Source of the DNA: Microvirga pakistanensis
GTDB taxonomy: Bacteria; Pseudomonadota; Alphaproteobacteria; Rhizobiales; Beijerinckiaceae
Length of the DNA stretch: 64,000 nucleotides
Assembly (NCBI RefSeq): GCF_004458765.1
Contig: NZ_SPJX01000012.1
Location: 1-64,000, forward strand
Direction of reading: 5' to 3'
Under the pieces are notes generated by a model. It had not been told where the DNA came from, did no database searches, and saw nothing but the letters and a program-made list of their open reading frames with translations. The position numbers and the translations under genes are program-made. This document shows positions 19,020 to 26,541 of this stretch, piece after piece. How positions within the stretch are numbered: position 1 is the stretch's first letter; every line of letters starts with the position of its first letter.

Positions 19020-19823
19020 ATGGCTGATCGTCTGAAGGGCAGGAGTGCCATCGTGTTCGGGGCAGGGTCCTCAGGGCCGGGATGGGGAAACGGCAAGGCC
19101 ACTGCCACCGCCTATGCACGGGAAGGGGCACGCGTGGCCTGCGTCGACCTGGTACAGGAAGCCGCGGAGGAAACCGCATCCATTATCGCGGGTGAAGGTG
19201 GCGAGGCCATAGCTGTTGCGGCGGACGTCACCGACACGGGCTCGGTTGCGAGCGCGGTAACGCAGGTCGTCGAGCGTCTCGGGGGCATCAGCATCCTGCA
19301 CAACAACGTCGGCGTCACCCATATGGGCGGGCCGGTCGAGCTCAGCGAGGAGCAGTTCGAGGCCGCGCTTAAATTGAACATCGGCCCTATCTACCGCACG
19401 GCGAAGGTCGTCATACCGCACATGCTGCGTCAGGGCGGCGGCGCCATCGTCAACATCTCCTCCCTCGCGGCGATCCGATGGACGGGCTATCCCTATTTCG
19501 CCTACTACGCCACCAAAGCGGCGGTGAACCAGGCCACCGTGGCGCTCGCCATGCAATATGCCCGCCAGGGCATCCGCGCCAACTGCATCATGCCCGGCCT
19601 GATCGACACCCCGCTGATCTACCGGCAAATCGCCGGGCAATACGGTTCCGTGGAGGAGATGGCGGCGGCACGCAACGCGGCCGTTCCGGTCGGCAGGATG
19701 GGAACCGCCTGGGACATCGCTAATGCCGCCGTGTTCCTAGCTTCCGATGAGGCGCAGTTCATCACGGGTGTCTGCCTGCCTGTGGACGGTGGGCAGAGTT
19801 GTGCCGTCTCAGAGTTCCGTTGA
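19020..19823 (+). CDS. SDR family oxidoreductase
   Basis: The 267-residue short-chain dehydrogenase is distinct from the one at 16671. An ATG at 19020 with a GGAGCGGAG ribosome site is preferred over the frame opening at 19005. The cofactor-binding region is slightly unusual, GAGSSGPGWGNG in place of the compact TGxxxGxG. VDLVQ follows beta-2. NNVGVTHMG, the catalytic Ser region (NISSLAA), and Y-x3-K in YYATKAAV are present, as is the VDGGQS end. It probably oxidises or reduces a hydroxy intermediate of the same pathway. Confidence 0.9.
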   Translation: MADRLKGRSAIVFGAGSSGPGWGNGKATATAYAREGARVACVDLVQEAAEETASIIAGEGGEAIAVAADVTDTGSVASAVTQVVERLGGISILHNNVGVTHMGGPVELSEEQFEAALKLNIGPIYRTAKVVIPHMLRQGGGAIVNISSLAAIRWTGYPYFAYYATKAAVNQATVALAMQYARQGIRANCIMPGLIDTPLIYRQIAGQYGSVEEMAAARNAAVPVGRMGTAWDIANAAVFLASDEAQFITGVCLPVDGGQSCAVSEFR

Positions 19824-19835
19824 GGGAGGATCCCG

Positions 19836-20744
19836 ATGGCATTTGCAACCACGAGCGACGGCGTACGGCTCTTCTACGAATCCACCGGAACGGGCACGCC
19901 CATCGTGTTTGTCCACGAGTTCGGCGGGAATCATTGGAGCTGGGAGCCTCAGGTCAGCTACTTCTCGCGCAGGCACCTTTGCGTCACCTTCTCGGCCCGC
20001 GGCTATCCGCCGTCGGACATTCCCGAGGATGTGGAGAAGTACTCCCAGGCCTGCGCGGCCGATGACATCATCGACATCATGAACGCAGCCGGCATTGACA
20101 GGGCCCATGTCGTCGGCCTCTCGATGGGGGCTTTTGCCTGTCTGCATGCCGCTCTGCGCTATCCGGATCGCATTCGGTCCGCCGTCATCGCAGGAGCGGG
20201 TTACGGCTCGGAGCGGGAACATCAGGAGTTCTTCCGCCGCAATTCCGAGCAGGTGGCGCGAGGCTTCGAAGAGCGTGGCGCGCGGGCGTTTGCCCCGGTC
20301 TACGGGGAGAGCGCCTCGCGGGTGCAGTTTCAGGAGAAGGACCCACGGGGTTGGCAACTCTTCGTAGAGCGGATGGCGCAGCATTCCGACAAGGGTGCTG
20401 CCAATACCATGCGCGGCGTGCAGATGCGACGGCCATCGCTTTATGACCTGGAGGCCGAGTTGGCGGCTCTTGCGGTGCCGCTACTCATCGTCGTCGGCGA
20501 CGAGGACGATCACTCGATCCAACCGGGTATCTTCCTGAAGCGGACGATACCGAGCTCCGGTCTGGCCATGCTTCCGAAATCCGGTCACACCCTGAACCTT
20601 GAGGAGCCGGCGCTGTTCAACCAACTCCTAACGGAATTTCTCACGCGGGTGGAGGCGGGGCGCTGGGGAGCCCGGGACTCGCGGGCCGACCCGCGGCAGA
20701 TCATGCGGACCGATCTAGGGCTGCGGGAGGAGGGCCGATCATGA
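19836..20744 (+). CDS. Alpha/beta hydrolase
   Basis: The 302-residue alpha/beta-fold hydrolase has an oxyanion-region motif HEFGGNHWSW (an HG-like turn), the nucleophile elbow GLSMGAF (Ser near residue 97), the acid residue in VVGDEDDHSI and the catalytic His in SGHTLNLEEP. Family members include esterases, enol-lactone hydrolases and C-C bond hydrolases. The start has a strong GGGAGGA ribosome site, and the stop overlaps the next gene (ATGA). It could open a lactone or ester formed in the pathway. Confidence 0.9.
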   Translation: MAFATTSDGVRLFYESTGTGTPIVFVHEFGGNHWSWEPQVSYFSRRHLCVTFSARGYPPSDIPEDVEKYSQACAADDIIDIMNAAGIDRAHVVGLSMGAFACLHAALRYPDRIRSAVIAGAGYGSEREHQEFFRRNSEQVARGFEERGARAFAPVYGESASRVQFQEKDPRGWQLFVERMAQHSDKGAANTMRGVQMRRPSLYDLEAELAALAVPLLIVVGDEDDHSIQPGIFLKRTIPSSGLAMLPKSGHTLNLEEPALFNQLLTEFLTRVEAGRWGARDSRADPRQIMRTDLGLREEGRS

Positions 20745-21598
20745 GACACATCGATCATCCGGGTCCGGCTGCTGCGGAGCGTTTTGCCGCCGTGGCGGGA
20801 GAGGCGATGCCGATCCGGTTCGTGCTGGAGCCCGGTCTGACGGTCGACGAGGCAGTTGCGGCAGGCATGAGGGGGAGTGGCTGCATCGGCGGCTTCGTCG
20901 AATTCCGGGGCGGCCGCTGCGAACCATTCCGATATGTGATGCCTGCCGCATCGTCCGATCCGCGCTATGTGGCCTGGTATAGCGAGACCTTCGAACCGGC
21001 CGGGCCGGTGAATGTGACCCGCGCCTGCGCGATCGTCGGCGTGCGGGACGGAAAGACCTTTCTCCATTGCCACGGCGTCTGGGACATGGGCGAAGGGCGG
21101 CGGATGGGCCACATGCTCGCTCCCTTGTCTAGAGTCGCGGAGCCCATCGAGGTGGCAGGCATCGGGTTCAGGGATGCGACCTTCGAGGCCACGCCCGACA
21201 GGGAGACGAACTTCACCCTCTTCGAACCGGTTCAGTATGCTGGAAAGGGCTCCTCAACGACAGGCAGGCAAGTACTGCTTGCGAAAGTGCGTCCCAATCA
21301 GGACGTCAGCCTTGCCATCGAGGAGATCTGCATACGGCAGGGAGTTGCAAGAGCCAATGTCTATGGGATTGGCAGTTTGAATGGCGTGCGCTTCGTCGAC
21401 GGAACGCGGGTGGAATCACATGCCACAGAGGTCCAAATCCGCGACGGCCACTTCAAGAGTGAGGACGGGCACGGGCAGGCACGGCTTAACCTTGATGTCG
21501 TCGACATGGACGGAATGATCACCTCTGGAGAAATTGTTCACGGTGATAATCCTGTATGCATCACTTTCGAGCTTGTGATTGAGGAAATCGGGCGGTGA
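20741..21598 (+). CDS. Fused double PPC/DUF296 protein
   Basis: The 285-residue protein holds two PPC-like domains. The N-terminal half (about 20-160) keeps the His pattern: FLHCHG (His109, His111) and MGHML (His124). The C-terminal half (about 165-285) has the PPC core (NQDVSLAIEEICIRQG, GIGSLNG, PVCITFELVIEE), but GGH is replaced by SGE and the H-x-H is gone. This is the same active/inactive pairing as in the separate genes at 18019 and 18566, but fused. It overlaps the hydrolase gene by 4 bases and ends the operon. Confidence 0.78.
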   Translation: MRHIDHPGPAAAERFAAVAGEAMPIRFVLEPGLTVDEAVAAGMRGSGCIGGFVEFRGGRCEPFRYVMPAASSDPRYVAWYSETFEPAGPVNVTRACAIVGVRDGKTFLHCHGVWDMGEGRRMGHMLAPLSRVAEPIEVAGIGFRDATFEATPDRETNFTLFEPVQYAGKGSSTTGRQVLLAKVRPNQDVSLAIEEICIRQGVARANVYGIGSLNGVRFVDGTRVESHATEVQIRDGHFKSEDGHGQARLNLDVVDMDGMITSGEIVHGDNPVCITFELVIEEIGR

Positions 21599-21792
21599 AG
21601 CAGCTGTTGGTGCTTCGACTCCTCGATTCTGAGAATTCTCGAGAGTAACGACTTCTCCCGCTTGCAGTGTGAACAGCGAGAATTGCTGAGTATTGGGAAA
21701 TTTTCGGAGTTCGATCTGAAGCGAGCATCTCATAGATATGCGCGCCAACATGCTGCTGCCACATGGCAGCAGCATGCAGCCTTCATCGAGCC

Positions 21793-23658
21793 TTAGAGAT
21801 AAGCTGTCGACAGCGCCGGAATCATAGCGATGACGAGGAGCCCAACGAAGAGCGCGCCGATGTAGGGCCAGATGGCACCCATGGCTTCATCCGGCGAGAC
21901 GTTGCCAATCTTGCAGGCGATGTAGAACCCGATGCCGATGGGCGGTGCCATCAGGCCGACATTCATGGCCGTCACTACCACCATCGAGTAGTGGATATCG
22001 TTGATCCCGAGAGTCTTCGCGATCGGGAACATGATTGGAGCCATCAAGACAATGGCCGGCAGCCCTTCGAGCACGCATCCGAGCACCATGAAGACCGCAA
22101 TCGTCACGAGCATGTAGGTAACCCAGCCGCCCGGCAGGTCGGTGACCAGTGCGGCCATCTTGAAGGCGAAGCCGGTCTGGGTCAGTGCCCAGGCCATGGC
22201 AGAGGCCGTGCCCAGGATAATCAGGATAGCGCCCGAGAGAGCCGCCGTCTCGACGAGCATGTCATAAATCTTGCCGGGACGGATGCCGCCATACAGCACC
22301 ATGCCGATGATCAGGGCATAGAGGACCGCGATGGTGGAGACCTCTGTGGCCGTCGCCACGCCGCCACCGACCGCGCTGCGGATCAGGAAGGGCAGCACCA
22401 GGGCTGGAGTGGCCACCGCCAGCGCCTTGCCAATCACCCGAAGGGGAGCCCTACGGATTCCTTCCATGACTTCGCTACGTGCCTTCCAGCGTGCGAGGAT
22501 GGCGAGCACCACGAGCAGCACCATGGCGATGACGAAGCCGCTCGTGAACAACCCGGCGATCGACACGCCGGCGACCGAGCCGAGCACGATCAGCACGATC
22601 GAAGGCGGCACCGTGTCGGCCATGGCCGCACCGGTCGCCAAGAGGGCAATCATTTCCCTGGGCTTGTGCCCGCGCCGCTTCATCTCCGGAAACAGCGCCG
22701 GGGCCACGGTTGCCATGTCCGACACCTTCGAGCCAGAGATGCCGGAGACCAGAAACAGCGAACCGAGTAGCACATAGGACATGCCTGCCTTCACGTGCCC
22801 GAGCAGCGAGGCCAGGAACTCGACGATGGCCCGGCCCATGCCGGTGGCGTCCAGGATGCAGCCAAGGAGCACGAAGATCGGCACCGACAGCAGGATCAGG
22901 CTCGACATGCCCTCGTCAATTCGACCGATCATCACCATGGTCGGGACCGAACTGGTAAAGGTCAGAAAGGTGAGTGCACCAAGCCCGAAGCAGAAAGCAA
23001 TCGGCACACCAATGGCAAGGAAGAAGGCAACAAAACCCACAAGGAAGATGAGGATGTTGATATGGCCGAGCGAGGGTAGGGACGGGGAGGCAAGCCACAG
23101 CAGCGCACCTGCAACTGCGATGACCGCCGCTGCCAGCGAGATTTCAAATGCCTTGGCAGCACGCACCGTCTCCCTGAGTGCCAGGAGCGCCATCAGGCCG
23201 ATGCCGACCGGAAGAGCGGCCACGCGCCAACTCATGGGAATATTGAGTGCCGCCGAGGTGATGTAGGATTCCTCGATGACGTACTCGATGGCAGGCCACA
23301 GCATGCCGACCAGAAAGACCGCGACGAGAAGCGGCCCAAGCGCGCCGAAGAAGCCACGCAGCCTTTCCGGAAGCATATGAAGGAAGAGGGTAAGTCGGAG
23401 GTGCTCATTGCGGTCGATAGCGATGACAGCACCAAGCATGGCAAGCCAGAGAAAGCAGAAAGCGGCTGCCTCGTCGACCCAGACGATGGGAAGAGCGAGG
23501 ATATAGCGCGAGGTGACGCCCATCAAGAGGAGCCCGATGATCACCACCAGGGTGACGGAAGCAATCACCTCGACGGGCTTGAGGAGCGCTGACCCGCTTT
23601 TCAGACCGGTCGGCATGTCCTCGATTTCACCGACGCCGATGCTTTCTGCCATCGTCAT
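21793..23658 (-). CDS. TRAP transporter fused DctQM permease (second copy)
   Basis: The 621-residue fused TRAP permease is nearly co-linear with the protein at 11849 (same GSKVSDMATVAP and AMADTVPPSIVLIVLGS stretches, and the same RNEHLRLTLF motif in the DctQ part). The start ATG at 23658 follows a GGAGGAGACA ribosome site. It lies 63 bases downstream of the lacI-type gene on the same strand. Its presumed binding protein (24883) is on the other side of that regulator, on the opposite strand, a split arrangement. Confidence 0.92.
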   Translation of the reverse strand: MTMAESIGVGEIEDMPTGLKSGSALLKPVEVIASVTLVVIIGLLLMGVTSRYILALPIVWVDEAAAFCFLWLAMLGAVIAIDRNEHLRLTLFLHMLPERLRGFFGALGPLLVAVFLVGMLWPAIEYVIEESYITSAALNIPMSWRVAALPVGIGLMALLALRETVRAAKAFEISLAAAVIAVAGALLWLASPSLPSLGHINILIFLVGFVAFFLAIGVPIAFCFGLGALTFLTFTSSVPTMVMIGRIDEGMSSLILLSVPIFVLLGCILDATGMGRAIVEFLASLLGHVKAGMSYVLLGSLFLVSGISGSKVSDMATVAPALFPEMKRRGHKPREMIALLATGAAMADTVPPSIVLIVLGSVAGVSIAGLFTSGFVIAMVLLVVLAILARWKARSEVMEGIRRAPLRVIGKALAVATPALVLPFLIRSAVGGGVATATEVSTIAVLYALIIGMVLYGGIRPGKIYDMLVETAALSGAILIILGTASAMAWALTQTGFAFKMAALVTDLPGGWVTYMLVTIAVFMVLGCVLEGLPAIVLMAPIMFPIAKTLGINDIHYSMVVVTAMNVGLMAPPIGIGFYIACKIGNVSPDEAMGAIWPYIGALFVGLLVIAMIPALSTAYL

Positions 23659-23721
23659 TGTCTCCTCCGTCGCTCTTGGCTCAATTTGGTTATTGTTGTT
23701 CGGTGTTGTGGGCGCTCGTCG

Positions 23722-24777
23722 TCAGGGCAGATTTTCCTTGAAGACGACTTCGACACGCATCGGGTTGGGCTGCTTGCTGGGCTTGTGCCCCTCCCGCAGG
23801 TCGCGGAACAGGGCAGCGCATTTGGCGATGGTGTCTTCGGCGCTTTGGGTGATCACAGCATCCATTGTTCCATCGAGCAGGAACTCGCGGGTATCGCTGG
23901 TCAGCCCGTGGCCGACGAAGACCACGTCCTTCTCGCGCCGTGCATCCTTGAGCGCACGGCCGATGCCGGAAGCGCCGCCACCGATATTGTAGATCCCGTC
24001 CAGATCAGGATGATGGGAGAGAAGCGCCCGCATCTGCCGGTAGTTGAGCGCCTCGTCGTCATGTCCCTCGCGCAGGCCAACCACTTCAATGTCAGGATAG
24101 AGTTCCTGCAGGATGTCGAGGAAGCCCATCTCGCGCTCTCCATGAGCGCGGTAGCTGAGACTGCCGGCGATCATGGCAACCTTGGCCGGCCGTTTGGCGA
24201 TGAAGCGTGCAAGAAGATAGCCTGCCATACGCCCTGCAGCCCGATTGTCGAGGCCGAAATAGGCTGTCCGCGTTGGACTGGCGACATCGGAGATCAGCGT
24301 CACCACGGGCTTTCCCGCAGCGGTGATGCGATTGACGGCTTCACGCACCACGGGATGCTCAATCGCCATGAAGGCTATACCGTCCGCATGTTTGGCATGT
24401 CGGTGCAGCGTCTTCGCGAGCAGGTCGGGATTGAAGCTATCGATATACTCGATAGTCGGCTTGATCGAGAAGCGTTCCAGCTGTGGCGCCATCTCGCTGA
24501 TCATGCGGCCGAGCATGGTGATGTAACGGTTCGTGCCTTGGGGAAGAATGAACGAGATCTGCGCGAGCGGCCGCACCTCCCGGATCCGCTCGTCGCTCTC
24601 GTCCACGTAGCCGAGCTCAGCTGCGGCCTTCATAACCCGCTTGACAGTCGCCGCCTTTACACCCTGTCGGCCGTTCAGAACCCGGTCGACGGTGGCGGTG
24701 GAGACATCAGCGAGGCGCGCGATGTCCACGATGGTGACGCGCCGGTTGTAGGATGGAAGATCAGCCAGAACACCCAT
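23722..24777 (-). CDS. LacI-family transcriptional regulator
   Basis: The 351-residue repressor has an N-terminal LacI helix-turn-helix (TIVDIARLADVSTATVDRVL) and hinge, and then a periplasmic-binding-protein-like effector domain with FVGHGL and the GLDNRAAGRMAGYLL motif. It is divergent from the TRAP binding-protein gene at 24883 and co-directional with the permease at 21793. LacI regulators usually sense sugars or sugar acids. This agrees with the acid-sugar kinase and RuBisCO-like genes downstream of 24883. Confidence 0.93.
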   Translation of the reverse strand: MGVLADLPSYNRRVTIVDIARLADVSTATVDRVLNGRQGVKAATVKRVMKAAAELGYVDESDERIREVRPLAQISFILPQGTNRYITMLGRMISEMAPQLERFSIKPTIEYIDSFNPDLLAKTLHRHAKHADGIAFMAIEHPVVREAVNRITAAGKPVVTLISDVASPTRTAYFGLDNRAAGRMAGYLLARFIAKRPAKVAMIAGSLSYRAHGEREMGFLDILQELYPDIEVVGLREGHDDEALNYRQMRALLSHHPDLDGIYNIGGGASGIGRALKDARREKDVVFVGHGLTSDTREFLLDGTMDAVITQSAEDTIAKCAALFRDLREGHKPSKQPNPMRVEVVFKENLP

Positions 24778-24793
24778 GTTGTTACATCAAATT

Positions 24794-24811
24794 AAATCAA
24801 AATTATGATTT
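24794..24811. promoter_or_regulatory. AAATCA-N6-TGATTT inverted repeat, candidate LacI operator
   Basis: A perfect 6-base inverted repeat with a 6-base centre sits in a sharply AT-rich pocket between the divergent lacI (start 24777) and TRAP binding-protein (start 24883) genes. Position and symmetry fit an autoregulatory LacI-type operator controlling both directions. The assignment is a prediction. Confidence 0.5.
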
Positions 24812-24882
24812 GACCGCATCATTTGTATGACGGATTTTTTCATTCGGAAAGAGTAAAACATCTTTTCGGGAGAAATGACGCC

Positions 24883-25899
24883 ATGACCATCAGCCGAAGG
24901 ACGCTTCTCAAAGGCATCGGAGCTGCTCCGGCCGCCGTTAGCCTCTTCTCAATTCCACGCTACGCTCATGCGGCCGAGATTACGCTGCGCTATGGCAACA
25001 ACCTGCCCCTCAGCCATCCTCTAAACATCCGGGCCAAGGAAGCTGCCGACAGGATCGCCAAGGAGACGAACGGGCGCGTTGAGATGCTGATATTCCCTGC
25101 CAACCAGCTTGGCGGCGATACGGATATGCTCTCCCAGGTGCGCAATGGCGCTCTGACTTTCTTCACCCCTTCGGCGCTGGTGATCGCCACCCTTGTTCCA
25201 GTCGCAGCGATCAACGCAGTGGGCTTTGCGTTCAAAGACTACAACCAGGTCTGGGCTGCCATGGACGGCCCCGTTGGAGCCTTCGTACGCAAGGCGATTG
25301 CCGATTCCCGGTTGCACGCACTGGAAACCATGTGGGACAACGGCTTCCGCCAAATGACCACGAGCGGTGCGCCGATCCAGAGCGCCGGCTCGATGAAGGG
25401 CCTGAAGATTCGGGTTCCGGTGAGCCCAATCAGCATCTCGATGTTCTCCGGTCTCGGAGCTGCGCCGGCCAGCCTGCAGTTCAGTGAGGTCTACACGGCG
25501 CTCCAGACCAAAGTGGTCGACGCACAGGAGAACCCGCTGCCGATTATCCAGGTGGCGAAGCTCTACGAGGTGCAATCCTCTTGCGCGCTCACCAACCATA
25601 TCTGGGACGGCTACTGGTTCATCGCCAACGGGCGCCAGTGGGCGGGAATGCCGGGAGACGTGCAGGAGATCGTCTCACGTGCCATCAACGAGGCGGGCCT
25701 GAAGCAGCGGCAAGACATCAAGACTCTCAACGAGTCAGTGCAGGCTGATCTCCAGAGCAAGGGGCTGTCTTTCAACCAGTGCGATACGGAAAGCTTCCGT
25801 GCGAAACTGCGCGAAGCCGGCTTCTACAAGGAATGGAAGCAGAAGTTCGGCCCAGAAGCCTGGGGTCATCTTGAGAGCGTCGTCGGAACACTCGCCTGA
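24883..25899 (+). CDS. TRAP transporter substrate-binding protein (DctP type, second copy)
   Basis: The 338-residue binding protein begins at an ATG at 24883 with GGGAGA upstream; the frame is open from 24823. It has a twin-arginine signal (SRRTLLK) with a hydrophobic core ending near YAHAAE. The mature protein shows NNLPLSHPLN, IFPANQLGGDTD, KIRVPVSP and EVYTALQTKVVDAQENP, the same landmarks as the paralogue at 10716. It is the first gene of a unit with the VOC, RuBisCO-like and kinase genes, so the ligand may be an acid sugar. Confidence 0.92.
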   Translation: MTISRRTLLKGIGAAPAAVSLFSIPRYAHAAEITLRYGNNLPLSHPLNIRAKEAADRIAKETNGRVEMLIFPANQLGGDTDMLSQVRNGALTFFTPSALVIATLVPVAAINAVGFAFKDYNQVWAAMDGPVGAFVRKAIADSRLHALETMWDNGFRQMTTSGAPIQSAGSMKGLKIRVPVSPISISMFSGLGAAPASLQFSEVYTALQTKVVDAQENPLPIIQVAKLYEVQSSCALTNHIWDGYWFIANGRQWAGMPGDVQEIVSRAINEAGLKQRQDIKTLNESVQADLQSKGLSFNQCDTESFRAKLREAGFYKEWKQKFGPEAWGHLESVVGTLA

Positions 25900-25946
25900 C
25901 GTGTGCTGTGCGATCCAACGGAAATCGTCGGATCTTCATCTTCTTC

Positions 25947-25971
25947 GGGCGCGGATGAGAAAGCCGCGCCC
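25947..25971 (+). terminator. GC-rich hairpin between TRAP binding protein and VOC gene
   Basis: GGGCGCGG and CCGCGCCC form a perfect 8-base stem with a 9-base loop. No T-run follows. It may dampen transcription or stabilise the 3' end of the abundant binding-protein message rather than stop it fully, since the downstream genes have no obvious promoter of their own. Confidence 0.45.
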
Positions 25972-25993
25972 TCATCAGATATGCAGGTAAGGT

Positions 25994-26533
25994 ATGAGCC
26001 GATTTCTCGGAGAGATCAGGCAGGCTGGCTATGTCGTCGATGACATTGAAGCCGCCATGGATTATTGGTCGCGCGTTCTCGGCGTGGGACCCTTCTTCTA
26101 TAAGGAACAGGTTCCGATCGAGAACTACATGTACCGTGGCGAGTGTTATCGACCGCACAATTCCGTGGCGCTCGCCAATTCCGGTCCGCTCCAGATCGAG
26201 CTTATTCAGACCCGCAACGATGCTCCCTCTATGTACCGCGACTTCAAGCAAGCTGGTCATAGAGGGCTGCAGCATGTAGCCTACTGGACCGAGAGTTACG
26301 ATGCCGATTTGGAACGGCTGATGAAGCATGGTTTCGTTCCGGCGATGAGCGGTGAAGTCGGCGAGCGTGGACGCTTCGTCTATTTCGACACCGAGTACCA
26401 TCCCGGTACCGTCATCGAGCTGTCGGAAGTCGCCGGGCCGAAGGGCAAGATGTTTCAGCTGATCAGGGAGGCGTCCGAAGGGTGGGACGGACGCGATCCG
26501 GTCCGGCCGTTCCCTGATCTTTCCCAGCTCTGA
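25994..26533 (+). CDS. VOC (glyoxalase/dioxygenase) superfamily protein
   Basis: The 179-residue vicinal oxygen chelate protein has two beta-alpha-beta-beta-beta modules. Candidate metal ligands sit at the usual places: RQAGYVV near the start, QIELIQ (Glu) ending module 1, GLQHVAYW (His) starting module 2, and VIELSEV (Glu) near the end. It may be an epimerase, isomerase or lyase acting on the sugar acid. It is 8 bases upstream of the RuBisCO-like gene, so both are co-transcribed. Confidence 0.85.
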   Translation: MSRFLGEIRQAGYVVDDIEAAMDYWSRVLGVGPFFYKEQVPIENYMYRGECYRPHNSVALANSGPLQIELIQTRNDAPSMYRDFKQAGHRGLQHVAYWTESYDADLERLMKHGFVPAMSGEVGERGRFVYFDTEYHPGTVIELSEVAGPKGKMFQLIREASEGWDGRDPVRPFPDLSQL

Positions 26534-26541
26534 GGTCCCTC

